A program made the translations under genes and the position numbers. This document shows positions 18,116 through 26,535 of a stretch of DNA of 64,000 nt, piece by piece. The notes below the pieces were generated by a model. That model made no database searches. It was not told where the DNA came from and was given only the letters and a program-made list of their open reading frames with translations. The stretch is from the NCBI RefSeq assembly GCF_000403845.2, contig NZ_KE159567.1:347670-411669 (forward strand), written 5' to 3'. Source of the stretch: Eubacterium sp. 14-2. Lineage in GTDB: Bacteria; Bacillota; Clostridia; Lachnospirales; Lachnospiraceae. How positions within the stretch are numbered: the first letter of the stretch is position 1; each line of letters starts with the position of its first letter.

Positions 18116-18853
18116 ATGATACGAATAATTTTGGTGGCTGTTTTTTTGATCACTTTCCTGATTCTTTCCATACCGGTTATGATTGGGGAAAAGATTCTGA
18201 GGAAATTCAATCCTTATGCTGCGGATATCAGCAGTCTCAGGATTGTCCAGTGGGCTTTTAAAGTGGTGCTGTTCATTGCGGGAACGGAGATTACTGTGAT
18301 CGGGGAAGAACATGTGCCGAAGGACCAGCCGGTGCTCTATGTACCGAATCATCTCAGTTACTTTGACATTGTGATTACTTATTCCAGATGTCCGGGGCTT
18401 ACGGGATATATTGCCAAGGATAAAATGCAGCGATATCCTCTGCTTTCCACCTGGATGAAGATGCTGTACTGTCTGTTTCTGGACCGGAAGGATATGCGGG
18501 AAGGGCTGAAAATGGTTTTGACCGGAATTGACCATATTAAACATGGAATTTCCATATGTATTTTCCCGGAAGGTACAAGAAATCCCCATCCGGAAGAAGG
18601 CATGATGCCTTTTAAAGAGGGAAGTCTGAAAATGGCTGAAAAAACGGGATGTCCTGTGATTCCTGTGGCCATTTCCAATACCCATAACATTTTTGAAAGC
18701 CATATGCCTTTTATCAGAAAATGTCATGTGATTGTGGAATACGGGGAACCTGTTCTGATAAAAGAACTGGATAAAGAGCAGCGAAAGTTTTCCGGAGCCT
18801 ATACACGCTCTAAAATTGAAGAAATGCTGAAAAAACATCAGGATATGCTGTAG
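18116..18853 (+). CDS. plsC: 1-acyl-sn-glycerol-3-phosphate acyltransferase
   Basis: 245 residues. It acylates lysophosphatidic acid to phosphatidic acid at the membrane during phospholipid synthesis. An N-terminal membrane anchor lies at about 4-23. The catalytic HxxxxD is in PNHLSYFD (His79, Asp84), and the substrate-binding FPEGTRN block is near residues 147-153. A third block, GCPVIPVAISNTH, also fits the family. The ATG follows AAGGAAAAGG. Single gene, convergent with murF through a shared hairpin. Confidence 0.92.
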   Translation: MIRIILVAVFLITFLILSIPVMIGEKILRKFNPYAADISSLRIVQWAFKVVLFIAGTEITVIGEEHVPKDQPVLYVPNHLSYFDIVITYSRCPGLTGYIAKDKMQRYPLLSTWMKMLYCLFLDRKDMREGLKMVLTGIDHIKHGISICIFPEGTRNPHPEEGMMPFKEGSLKMAEKTGCPVIPVAISNTHNIFESHMPFIRKCHVIVEYGEPVLIKELDKEQRKFSGAYTRSKIEEMLKKHQDML

Positions 18854-18885
18854 GAAGTTTTTATGGGCTTCCTACAGCATTAATC
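18845..18885. terminator. Shared plsC/murF hairpin
   Basis: Perfect 13-bp inverted repeat ATGCTGTAGGAAG and its complement with a 10-nt loop. The left arm includes the plsC stop codon. The T run is modest in both directions. Confidence 0.6.
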
Positions 18886-18886
18886 A

Positions 18887-20275
18887 TTATTTAAAATGTT
18901 CCCGGATGGCTTCCACGACTTTGGGATAATCCATAAAATGGGAGGCTTTTACCAGAACGGTATCGCCTTCCTGCAGGTATTCCAGAAGCTGAGACTGCAT
19001 TTCTTCCAGGGAATCAAAGTGAAATACTTCGCACCAGTCGTTGGTGTCGCAGGCGCCTCTGGCAGTTTCTCTGGAAAGAGGACCTGAGCAGAAGATGGTG
19101 TCAATCTGTTTTTCTGCGGCGTAAGCGCCGATTTCGTAATGAAGCTGTTTTTCATTTTCCCCCAGTTCTCCCATATCGCCCAGTACAGCTACGGTTCTGG
19201 CAAGCCCGTTGCTGAGTACGTCCAGAGAAGCCCGCATGGATACGGGATTTGCGTTATAACAGTCATCTATGAGAATCAGGCCCCCTGTTTCAATGAGATT
19301 TGAGCGGCCGCCGATTGTTTCCACGGATTCAATTCCTGCCCTGATTTTTTCCAGGGGCATGTGCAGAGCCAGTCCTGCGGCTGTGGCTGCCAGGGCGTTG
19401 AAAATGTTGTGTTGTCCTGGAATGGGAATGTGCACGTTTATGCTGCCAAAGGGAGTGTGAATTACCGTTTCCACTCCCTTTAAGCCCAGGTTTTTGATGT
19501 TGTCTGCATAAATATCCTGCTGTATGGTCTGATTTTCTCCAAAGCTATAGAAAACAGGGCGGATGCCTTTGATTTCTTTCAGGGTGGCCAGTTTGTCATC
19601 CTCTCCGTTTAATACGATTTTTCCTTCCGGTTCCAGAAAATCGAATATTTCACTTTTGGCTTTCAGAATGCCGTCTCTGGTTTTGAGGTTTTCCAGGTGG
19701 CAGATGCCGATATTGGTGATGACGCAGATATCCGGACGGGCCATTTCCGCCAGCCGGTGCATTTCTCCGAAATCGGAAATGCCCATTTCCACAACAGCAG
19801 CTTCATGGTTTTCCTGAATACGCAGCAGAGTGAGAGGGAGACCGATTTCATTGTTGTAATTTCCGGCTGTTTTCAGCACTCTGTATTTTTCAGAAAGCAC
19901 AGAGGCAATCATTTCTTTGGTGCTGGTTTTTCCAACGCTTCCGGTGATACCGATAATGGGAATGGTAAGGTGGCTGCGGTGAAATTTTGCAATATCTTTC
20001 AGCGCCTGTTCTCCGGACTTTATTAATATGTAGGGTTTCTGACAATTTTCGAGTCTTTTTTCAGAGAGGACTGCGGCGGCGCCTTTTTTCAGTACATCCG
20101 GGATAAAGTCATGGCCGTCTGCCCGCGCTCCTTTGATGGGGATAAAGAGGAATCCTTCTTCCACCAGCCGGCTGTCTGTGACCGCGCCCCGGATTACGGT
20201 ATTTTTTTCTGATTCTTCACCAACATATATGCCGTTGCATGCTTCTGCAATGTGCTCCAAAGTCAAATGTTTCAT
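18887..20275 (-). CDS. murF: UDP-MurNAc-tripeptide--D-Ala-D-Ala ligase
   Basis: 462 residues. It joins D-Ala-D-Ala to the UDP-MurNAc tripeptide with ATP, completing the cytoplasmic pentapeptide precursor. The Mur-ligase layout is clear: an N-terminal substrate domain, an ATP loop GITGSVGKTSTKEM (110-123), the central NYNNEIGLPLTLL and EMGISDFGEM motifs, and a C-terminal ligase domain with DDCYNANPVSM and VLGDMGELG. It begins 12 bp after the ddl stop, so Ddl makes the dipeptide that MurF uses from the same mRNA. Confidence 0.96.
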   Translation of the reverse strand: MKHLTLEHIAEACNGIYVGEESEKNTVIRGAVTDSRLVEEGFLFIPIKGARADGHDFIPDVLKKGAAAVLSEKRLENCQKPYILIKSGEQALKDIAKFHRSHLTIPIIGITGSVGKTSTKEMIASVLSEKYRVLKTAGNYNNEIGLPLTLLRIQENHEAAVVEMGISDFGEMHRLAEMARPDICVITNIGICHLENLKTRDGILKAKSEIFDFLEPEGKIVLNGEDDKLATLKEIKGIRPVFYSFGENQTIQQDIYADNIKNLGLKGVETVIHTPFGSINVHIPIPGQHNIFNALAATAAGLALHMPLEKIRAGIESVETIGGRSNLIETGGLILIDDCYNANPVSMRASLDVLSNGLARTVAVLGDMGELGENEKQLHYEIGAYAAEKQIDTIFCSGPLSRETARGACDTNDWCEVFHFDSLEEMQSQLLEYLQEGDTVLVKASHFMDYPKVVEAIREHFK

Positions 20276-20287
20276 AACTTCCTCCGT

Positions 20288-21340
20288 TTATTCATATTTT
20301 TTCATGGAAATCTGAATAATCCGTTCGCAGAGGGATTCAAAATCCATGCCGACTGCCAGGGCTTCCTGAGGAAGCAGGCTTACAGATGTCATGCCGGGAA
20401 GGGTATTTGCTTCCAGACAGTAAATATTTTCCTGCTCATCCAGCAGGAAATCCATACGGGCGTAAGTTTCCAGATTCAGAACTCTGGCCACCTGTTCTGC
20501 GTAACCCTGCATGGCTTTTGTAATATGGGAGGGCAGCTCTGCGGGGCAGGTTTCTACTGCGCTGCCGGCTGCGTATTTGTTTTTATAATCGTAAAATCCC
20601 TCCAGCGGAGCGATTTCAATTACCGGTAATGCCTGAAAATCTATGACTCCTACGGAGAATTCCCGTCCTTTTATATAATCTTCGATAATGATTTTTTCTT
20701 CCCAGCGGAATGCATCATCCAGTGCTTTTTGATAATCTTCTTCCGTGCGTACAATGGATACCCCGATACTGGATCCCCCGCAGCAGGGTTTCACCACACA
20801 GGGCAGTTTCAGCCCGGTCTTACTGAAATCTGACAGGCAGTTGTCTTTGCTCATGGAAATACCTGCAGGCGTGGGGATGTGATTCGTGAGGAACATGCGC
20901 TTGGACAGTTCCTTATCCATGGCCAGAGCACTGCTTAAGTATCCGGTTCCGGTATATTTGATTCCATATAAATCAAAGGCTGCCTGAATTCTGCCGTCTT
21001 CTCCGTTTTCCCCGTGGAGAGCCATAAATACCATGTCCGCCATGCGGCACAGTTCAATTACATTCGGGCCGAAGAAACAGCTGCTCTGATCTTTTCTGCT
21101 TTTCTTTACCGCCTCCAGGTCCGGTGTCTCTGCGGATATGCCCGTTACGGATGCACTGGCTTCTTCGCAGCGGTCAAAGATTCCCGTTAAATCTTCCGGT
21201 TCGTCTCCATACCCCATAAAGACGTCCAGTAAAATAACGTTATGGTTCTTCCGCCTCAGGGCATCCGAAACATTTTTTCCCGTCACAAAGGATACGTCCC
21301 GCTCAGTGCTCAGTCCTCCTGCCAATACTACAATATTCAT
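20288..21340 (-). CDS. ddl: D-alanine--D-alanine ligase
   Basis: 350 residues, an ATP-grasp enzyme that makes D-Ala-D-Ala for peptidoglycan. Signs are the N-terminal VVLAGGLSTERDVS (glycine-rich), the ALHGENGEDGRIQ motif, the ATP-grasp KPCCGGSSIGVSIV, and the metal/substrate motif LEANTLPGMT with SLLPQEA. The start is set at the ATG 6 nt after AGGGAGG; seven in-frame codons upstream lack a ribosome site. First gene of the ddl-murF pair. Confidence 0.95.
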   Translation of the reverse strand: MNIVVLAGGLSTERDVSFVTGKNVSDALRRKNHNVILLDVFMGYGDEPEDLTGIFDRCEEASASVTGISAETPDLEAVKKSRKDQSSCFFGPNVIELCRMADMVFMALHGENGEDGRIQAAFDLYGIKYTGTGYLSSALAMDKELSKRMFLTNHIPTPAGISMSKDNCLSDFSKTGLKLPCVVKPCCGGSSIGVSIVRTEEDYQKALDDAFRWEEKIIIEDYIKGREFSVGVIDFQALPVIEIAPLEGFYDYKNKYAAGSAVETCPAELPSHITKAMQGYAEQVARVLNLETYARMDFLLDEQENIYCLEANTLPGMTSVSLLPQEALAVGMDFESLCERIIQISMKKYE

Positions 21341-21503
21341 TTGAAACCTCCCTGAATTCAATATTCTGTGGCTATCTTATACTATTTTATTCCCTGTGGC
21401 AAGGACTTCTGACCATTTCGGCACTTTTTTCGAATATTACGCACTTTTTGACATCTGAGTCTGTCTGAAAGCAAAAGAGGCAGATCCGGAGGAATTTCCT
21501 GCA

Positions 21504-21559
21504 GAAAAAAAGAACAGGGGAAAAGCATCTGTGGCGTACTGTTTTCCGACTGTTCTTTT
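21504..21559 (-). terminator. hpf terminator
   Basis: On the minus strand AAAGAACAG ... CTGTTCTTT followed by TTTTCTG, with a 32-nt loop. It is 20 bp after the hpf stop. Confidence 0.65.
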
Positions 21560-21580
21560 AAATTCCGTGTATGTGATTCC

Positions 21581-22117
21581 TTAAAATTCCGGCTCAATCA
21601 GGCCGTAGGTATTTCCCTTACGCTTGTACACTACGTTTACCTCTTCTGTCTCCGCATTCTGGAATACAAAGAAGTTGTGTCCCAGAAGTTCCATCTGGAC
21701 GCAGGCGTCTTCGGGATACATGGGCTTCATGCCGAAACGTTTGGTGCGGATAATCTTTACCTCCTCGTCGTCATCGGTTTCTTTTTCAATAAATTCCTGC
21801 TGGAAGTTTCCGGCTGCCTGCTGCTGGTCGATAATCTTGTTCTTGTATTTCTTCAGCTGTCTCTCAATTACTTCTTCTACCAGATCTATGGAAACATACA
21901 TATCATTGCTCACCTGTTCGGAGCGGATGATATTTCCTTTTACCGGGATGGTAACTTCGATTTTCTGACGCTCTTTTTCCACACTCAGAGTTACGATGAT
22001 ATCTGTCTCCGGTGTAAAATACCGCTCCAGTTTTGCCAGTTTTTCCTCTATCGCTTTCCGCAGTCCGTCTGTTATGTCGATATTTTTTCCGCTGATTGTA
22101 ATACGCATGGTGTCCAA
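21581..22117 (-). CDS. hpf: Ribosome hibernation promoting factor, long form
   Basis: 178 residues, the long HPF/RaiA type. The N-terminal domain (about 1-100, 'MRITISGKNIDITDGLRKAI') binds the 30S decoding site. A charged linker with QQQAAG and ETDDDEEV follows. The C-terminal dimerisation domain (about 120-178, 'IIRTKRFGMKPMYPEDA') joins two ribosomes into inactive 100S pairs in stationary phase. It is monocistronic with its own promoter. Confidence 0.94.
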   Translation of the reverse strand: MDTMRITISGKNIDITDGLRKAIEEKLAKLERYFTPETDIIVTLSVEKERQKIEVTIPVKGNIIRSEQVSNDMYVSIDLVEEVIERQLKKYKNKIIDQQQAAGNFQQEFIEKETDDDEEVKIIRTKRFGMKPMYPEDACVQMELLGHNFFVFQNAETEEVNVVYKRKGNTYGLIEPEF

Positions 22118-22147
22118 CCCCTTTTCCGTTTATTTTTAGGTGGTATA

Positions 22148-22176
22148 ATTATACCATACCTGAAATATGAATACAA
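22148..22176 (-). promoter_or_regulatory. hpf promoter
   Basis: TTGTAT, 17 bp, TATAAT on the minus strand. The -10 lies inside a perfect palindrome GGTATAATTATACC, which also offers a TATAAT in the other direction and could bind a regulator. Confidence 0.55.
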
Positions 22177-22335
22177 CAAATCTATGGGAATTCCTGACAT
22201 TTTCCGTCGGATAGTATGAAAATTTATTTTGTGTGTATAGTCGGAAATTTCAGAAGATGTTATACTTAATCTGGAACAGATACCTTTTCCGGCAGTCGGA
22301 AATACAGAACCAGTTACTGAAGAAAGGAATTTGAT

Positions 22336-23070
22336 ATGAAATCGAAAACTGTTTTTATTACCGGCGCCTCACACGGCATCGGCCGGGCCATCGCGGAAGA
22401 ATTTGCCCGCAGAGGGTATTCTCTTGCCATAAACTGTAAATCTTCCGGTGAGGAACTGCATTTATTTGCAGAGCGCCTTTCGGATGCTTTCCAGGTGCCC
22501 TGTCTGCCGCTGGTGGGGGATGTGAGTGATGAGGAATTTGTGGAACAGGCTTTTGGAGAGATTCAGCAAAAGTTCGGTATGGCGGATATTTTAATTAATA
22601 ATGCGGGTATTTCCCATGTGGGACTTCTTACGGATATGAGTCTGGAGGAATGGAACCGGGTTCTCCAGGTCAATCTTACTTCCATGTTTTGCTGCTGCAA
22701 ACATGCCATTCCCCCCATGGTACATGAAAAATCAGGCAGGATTCTGAATATTTCTTCTGTATGGGGCAATGTGGGAGCTTCCTGTGAAGTGGCCTATTCT
22801 GCTTCCAAGGGCGGCGTCAATGGTTTTACCAGGGCGCTGGCAAAAGAACTGGGGCCCAGCGGCATTACAGTGAATGCCATTGCATGCGGCGTGATAGACA
22901 CCAGGATGAATCGGTGCTTTTCAGAGGATGAGAGACGGCAGATTTCAGAGGAGATTCCTGTGGGACGGTTCGGGCTTCCGCAGGAAGCTGCCAGTCTGGC
23001 GCTGTCTCTGGTCAATGCCCCCGACTATCTGACGGGACAGGTGATTACGCTGGATGGCGGCTGGCAGTAG
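22336..23070 (+). CDS. Short-chain dehydrogenase/reductase (FabG/YmfI-like)
   Basis: 244 residues, the classic SDR fold. The NAD(P) motif is TGASHGIGRAIAEEFARRG near the start, NNAG is near residue 90, and the catalytic Ser-Tyr-Lys is in ISSVWGN and AYSASKGG. The final GQVITLDGGWQ is typical of 3-oxoacyl-ACP reductase-like proteins. No fatty-acid genes surround it, so a role as FabG is unlikely. In Firmicutes stand-alone members like YmfI reduce the 5-aminopentanone on EF-P. That is possible but not shown by the sequence. AGAAAGGAA precedes the ATG. Confidence 0.85.
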   Translation: MKSKTVFITGASHGIGRAIAEEFARRGYSLAINCKSSGEELHLFAERLSDAFQVPCLPLVGDVSDEEFVEQAFGEIQQKFGMADILINNAGISHVGLLTDMSLEEWNRVLQVNLTSMFCCCKHAIPPMVHEKSGRILNISSVWGNVGASCEVAYSASKGGVNGFTRALAKELGPSGITVNAIACGVIDTRMNRCFSEDERRQISEEIPVGRFGLPQEAASLALSLVNAPDYLTGQVITLDGGWQ

Positions 23071-23208
23071 CAGTGGATTCACGTTTGTGAATACAATTCG
23101 CGATTTGAATAATTCCGTAATTTTCCAAATATTTTTTCGTAAAATATTTCTATCGTATTATGATTTTATGTGATAGAGTTATTTTACAAAAGAGGAATGA
23201 GTATAATT

Positions 23209-23562
23209 ATGAAATTATCCAGCAGACTGGAAAATTTGTTAGAGGAGCACAATCTTACTCAGAAAAAATTATCTACGGAACTTCATATCGCACCGTCTAC
23301 CCTGAATGGATACCTGAGAAGAAACAGAGAGCCGGATTTTGCAACTCTGATTAAACTGGCCAAATATTTTCAGGTGTCCACCGATTACCTTCTGGGTGTT
23401 ACAGACATTCGCCGGCCATATAATCCTGAAAAATTTTATGATGATAATGAGGAAGATTTACTGTATACATACCGGGCCCTTGGACCACAGGAACAGATTT
23501 ATCTGATTAAACAGGCGCATATATACTGTAATCATGATTTGAGCTTCCCTCAGAAGAAATAA
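23209..23562 (+). CDS. Cro/CI-type HTH regulator, paralogue 1
   Basis: 117 residues. An N-terminal helix-turn-helix (about 5-60: LTQKKLSTELHIAPSTLNGYL) is followed by a short helical tail. The core RLENLLEE-NLTQK, NREPDFATL and VSTDYLLG matches the next gene almost word for word, so the two are tandem duplicates. I chose the ATG that aligns with the paralogue; the ribosome site AGAGG is 13 nt away, which is long. Target unknown. Confidence 0.8.
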   Translation: MKLSSRLENLLEEHNLTQKKLSTELHIAPSTLNGYLRRNREPDFATLIKLAKYFQVSTDYLLGVTDIRRPYNPEKFYDDNEEDLLYTYRALGPQEQIYLIKQAHIYCNHDLSFPQKK

Positions 23563-23672
23563 AAAATACTCAAACTGCATGGATGAAATTTCAATCTGCG
23601 TATTTCTTTTTTTACTGAGGCATATTCTATTAAGATAAAGGTATTTCAATTATCTGAAATGGAGGTGCCCTT

Positions 23673-24044
23673 ATGGATTTCTATATCCGCCTGGAAAATC
23701 TGCTTGAAGAAAGAAATCTGACACAGAAGCAGCTGTCTCTGGATCTTCATATCGCATCGTCCACTGTAAATGGATATGTCAATAATAATCGGGAACCTGA
23801 TTTTGCAACACTGGTTCGTTTTGCGCAGTATTTTAATGTATCCACAGATTATCTTCTGGGTCTCAGCAGTGAAAAGAAGCCTTCTCCTTCTTCCTTAAGT
23901 CCTGCAGAAGGAGCTTTGATACATCTGTACCGTTCTCTGCCGCAGGAGCGGCAGGAGTTAATTGTAGAGCAGGCAAAGTTTTATCAGAATCTTGAACTGA
24001 AACGACAGAAAACCTCCAAAACACGTTCCGGCGCTCATTCCTGA
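23673..24044 (+). CDS. Cro/CI-type HTH regulator, paralogue 2
   Basis: 123 residues. It has the same HTH core as the gene before it (RLENLLEERNLTQKQLSLDL, NREPDFATLVRFAQYF, VSTDYLLGLSS) and a basic tail ending KTSKTRSGAHS. GGAGG lies 7 nt before the ATG. The gap of 110 bp between the paralogues carries a weak hairpin. The strong HTH conservation and divergent tails suggest related operators but different partners or ligands. Confidence 0.82.
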   Translation: MDFYIRLENLLEERNLTQKQLSLDLHIASSTVNGYVNNNREPDFATLVRFAQYFNVSTDYLLGLSSEKKPSPSSLSPAEGALIHLYRSLPQERQELIVEQAKFYQNLELKRQKTSKTRSGAHS

Positions 24045-24087
24045 GAAACAGGAAGAGCTGCCATGAACCTGCAGGGACACATCTGTC

Positions 24088-24138
24088 CTTAAAACAAAAA
24101 TCAGCCTTCATAACGAAAAGGCTGATTTTTGTTTTAAG
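24088..24138. terminator. Bidirectional terminator with 19-bp perfect stem
   Basis: CTTAAAACAAAAATCAGCC and its exact complement with a 13-nt loop, T-rich on both exits. It separates the convergent regulator genes and overlaps the stop codon of the minus-strand one. Confidence 0.9.
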
Positions 24139-24466
24139 GCATTTCCAACAGCTTTTTTACAGCATTTTGCATTTCCGGACAGTCTCGATACCGCAGAATC
24201 AGTGTGCGTTCTTCTTCGGAAAGGAACATATTATCCATAGAATCATTATAGCCAAAAGTACCCAGAATGTTATCAATATTATATATTTTACAGAGGATCA
24301 GCAGCGTATCCGCATCTGGCTGCGTCTGGCCGCTTTCCCATCCATAAATCGTTTTCGGGGCAACAGGCAGATTATGATCTTCCAGCCTTATTACCAGGTC
24401 ATTAACGGAAAAATTGTTTAGTTTGCGATATGCCTTTAAAACTTTGGAAATATTCGGATTTTTCAT
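24134..24466 (-). CDS. Cro/CI-type HTH regulator
   Basis: 110 residues. The N-terminal HTH (about 7-65) has 'FSVNDLVIRLEDHNLPVAPKTIYGWESGQTQPDADTLLILCKIY', the usual XRE pattern in which the WESG turn precedes the third helix. The tail carries SEEERTLILRYRDCPEMQNAVKKLLE, as in many Clostridial XRE proteins without a ligand domain. It has its own promoter and faces the two paralogous regulators tail to tail. Confidence 0.82.
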   Translation of the reverse strand: MKNPNISKVLKAYRKLNNFSVNDLVIRLEDHNLPVAPKTIYGWESGQTQPDADTLLILCKIYNIDNILGTFGYNDSMDNMFLSEEERTLILRYRDCPEMQNAVKKLLEMP

Positions 24467-24484
24467 GCGCTCACCTCTTTTCTA

Positions 24485-24513
24485 ATCATAGACTACCCAA
24501 AAATCCGCGTCAA
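24485..24513 (-). promoter_or_regulatory. Promoter of the minus-strand HTH gene
   Basis: TTGACG, 17 bp, TATGAT, with AGAGGTGAG just before the start codon. It is back to back with the promoter at 24554, so the two could share an operator in the 40 bp between. Confidence 0.7.
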
Positions 24514-24553
24514 TAAATTAGAAAAAATTCTCTTAATCCAAGTAAATGAATGA

Positions 24554-24582
24554 TTGAAATTCTTTTTAAAAGAGAATATAAT
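24554..24582 (+). promoter_or_regulatory. Promoter of the 65-residue protein gene
   Basis: TTGAAA, 17 bp, TATAAT, followed by GGGAGGGG 4-10 nt before the ATG. Confidence 0.75.
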
Positions 24583-24605
24583 AGATAAAAAAAGGGAGGG
24601 GCAGT

Positions 24606-24803
24606 ATGGGGGAACAGGCGAAGAGATGGTTGGCAGAGCAGATGAGGGAAAAACACATTTCAGAAGAGATTGTTGCAAATGTGCTGGGAATTCCGGCAGA
24701 GAAATTTTATGTGGGAACGGGTGAAATTCTGGAGGCAGATGAATTCCTGCGGATATGTGCCTATCTCCATATTCGTCCGGAGAATATACCTCTGGATGAC
24801 TAA
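24606..24803 (+). CDS. Small HTH-like protein, 65 residues
   Basis: The chain (MGEQAKRWLAEQMREKHIS, then EEIVANVLGIPAEKF) has the helix spacing of a minimal Cro/CI HTH, ending in ADEFLRICAYLHIRPENI, which resembles the last helices of XRE domains. It has a strong promoter and a strong ribosome site, so it is probably real. It may be a small repressor or a decoy of the neighbouring regulators. No family name is certain. Confidence 0.65.
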   Translation: MGEQAKRWLAEQMREKHISEEIVANVLGIPAEKFYVGTGEILEADEFLRICAYLHIRPENIPLDD

Positions 24804-25030
24804 ATATATTTAAAAGCTGTATATGAATTAAGCTGCGGCTTTCTGTTTTTTTGATTGGATTCTTTTCTATTCCGGGTATCCGGTTCTTTTTTGAGTAATT
24901 TCTGTTTTTATCCAGATATGTTTTTATTTTTGAAGAATTTGCCATGGAACGTGTGGCAGATTATTTTGTGGCGGGCGAAAGGGCGAATGTAAAAGAAACA
25001 AAAAACAGAACCGGAAAAACAGGAAAAAGA
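24804..25030. other. Intergenic, nothing recognised
   Basis: The T-rich stretch after the small HTH gene (TTTCTGTTTTTTTG near 24840) may be a termination zone. No hairpin is convincing and no open frame has a ribosome site. Confidence 0.4.
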
Positions 25031-25059
25031 TTGAATGAAAATTGGTAAATTGATATAAT
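25031..25059 (+). promoter_or_regulatory. Promoter of binding-protein/chemoreceptor operon
   Basis: TTGAAT, 17 bp, TATAAT. The leader of about 150 nt before the start codon contains a short hairpin GCAGCA-GAAAAA-TGCTGC near 25.1 kb. Confidence 0.65.
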
Positions 25060-25212
25060 AACGTCAGGGCCGGAACATAATCCGGCACCATAATTCAGAC
25101 ATGCAGCAGAAAAATGCTGCATAACGGGAGAAATAAATTCCAGGACTGTCTCATGAGCATTTCGCTTATAATATTGCTGATAAAAAATAACAGAATGAGA
25201 GGATGATACATT

Positions 25213-26499
25213 ATGAGCAAAAGAACAGGCATGTTTTTTGTAACTGCTGTACTGGCTGCTCTGTTGTTCGGATGTGCCGGAGCAAAAGAAGACAGGGTTG
25301 CCGATTCTGATACTGGACTGCAGAACAGGGATGAAAACATGGATGAGGCAAAAACATTGCAAAGCAACGAGGATGTGGAACTGGTGGTTTGGGGCGCCGA
25401 AGAAGACCAGGTGCTTCTGCAGCAAATTACGGAAAGTTTTCAGGAAGAATACAAAGGACAGGCAAATTTCAATATTACATTTGCCGCCCAAAGCGAAGCC
25501 GGCTGCAAAGACGCTTTACTGGCAGATCTGGAAGCCGGGGCGGATGTCTTCGCCTTTGCCGATGATCAGCTGAATGCCCTGGTAGCGGCAGGGGCTCTGG
25601 AACCGGTAGAAAATGCGGACCGGATTAACTCAGAAAATCTGTCCGGAGCCATAGAAGCCGCTTCTGTGGAAGACGTGCTGTATGCTTATCCTTTAACGGC
25701 GGATAACGGCTATTTCCTTTATTATAATAAGCAATATTTGAAGGAAGAAGATGTAAAAACCTTTGACCGTATACTGCAGATTGCGGAAGAAAATCAAAAA
25801 AGAATTACCATGGACTGGTCTTCTGCCTGGTATGTATACGCTTTCTTTGGCAACACCGGTCTGGAAGTGGGATTAAACGATGACGGAATTACGAATTACT
25901 GTACCTGGAACGGGACAGACGGAGACATTAAGGGAGAAGATGTTGCCAGCGCCATGCTTTCCATTGCCGACAGCCCTGCTTTTCTGAGTACGGAAGAGTC
26001 TGGTTTTCTTGCAGGGATTTTGGATGGCTCTGTCATTGCCGGAGTCAGCGGCATATGGAATGAGGTTGCCATGAAAGATGCCCTGGGGCCAGATTACGGC
26101 GCCGCCAGACTTCCTTCCTATACCTGCGCAGGACGGCAAATACAAATGGCTTCTTTTTCCGGCTATAAATTAATTGGCGTTAATGCCTATTCCAGGCAGT
26201 ATGCATGGGCATCCAGACTGGCAGAATGGATTTCTAATGAAGAAAACCAGCAGCTTCGCTTTGAAATGCGTGGGCAGGGCCCCGCAAACACAAAGGCTGC
26301 GGCTTCTGCCAGTGTGCAGAATTCTCCCGCTATTACGGCTTTGCTGGAACAGTCGGAATTTTCCTGTCTGCAGCGTATCGGCAGCAACTTCTGGGATCCG
26401 GTATCAGTATTTGCCACGAACATGGCTGCCGGAAATCCGGAAGGAAAAGAATTGCAGGAACAGCTTGATATAATGGTGGAGGGGATCACCGCACCATAA
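25213..26499 (+). CDS. Extracellular solute-binding lipoprotein (family 1)
   Basis: 428 residues. Signal peptide with lipobox LLFGC at about residue 21, then an acidic linker. The binding-protein body starts VELVVWGAEEDQVLLQQIT (the usual 'itvwg....' first strand). Further family marks are the GADVFAFADDQLNALVAAGAL block and KFA-like C-lobe repeats with Trp/Tyr clusters (FSGYKLIGVNAYS). This is the sugar/oligosaccharide type by style. No transport genes adjoin. Instead a chemoreceptor gene begins 36 bp downstream, so ligand-bound protein may signal to it. Unrelated in detail to the similar lipoprotein at 1.4-2.7 kb, but the gene logic is the same. Confidence 0.85.
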   Translation: MSKRTGMFFVTAVLAALLFGCAGAKEDRVADSDTGLQNRDENMDEAKTLQSNEDVELVVWGAEEDQVLLQQITESFQEEYKGQANFNITFAAQSEAGCKDALLADLEAGADVFAFADDQLNALVAAGALEPVENADRINSENLSGAIEAASVEDVLYAYPLTADNGYFLYYNKQYLKEEDVKTFDRILQIAEENQKRITMDWSSAWYVYAFFGNTGLEVGLNDDGITNYCTWNGTDGDIKGEDVASAMLSIADSPAFLSTEESGFLAGILDGSVIAGVSGIWNEVAMKDALGPDYGAARLPSYTCAGRQIQMASFSGYKLIGVNAYSRQYAWASRLAEWISNEENQQLRFEMRGQGPANTKAAASASVQNSPAITALLEQSEFSCLQRIGSNFWDPVSVFATNMAAGNPEGKELQEQLDIMVEGITAP

Positions 26500-26535
26500 A
26501 GAATATATCTGTTTTGTCTGGAGGATACAGGGATT

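Noticed and set aside
18092-18838. Minus-strand frame of 248 codons opposite plsC
   Set aside because: Antisense shadow; the plus strand has the HxxxxD and FPEGTRN motifs plus a promoter and ribosome site.
24493-24945. Minus-strand 150-codon frame over the small HTH gene
   Set aside because: It overlaps two promoters and the well-signalled plus-strand gene, and resembles no protein family.
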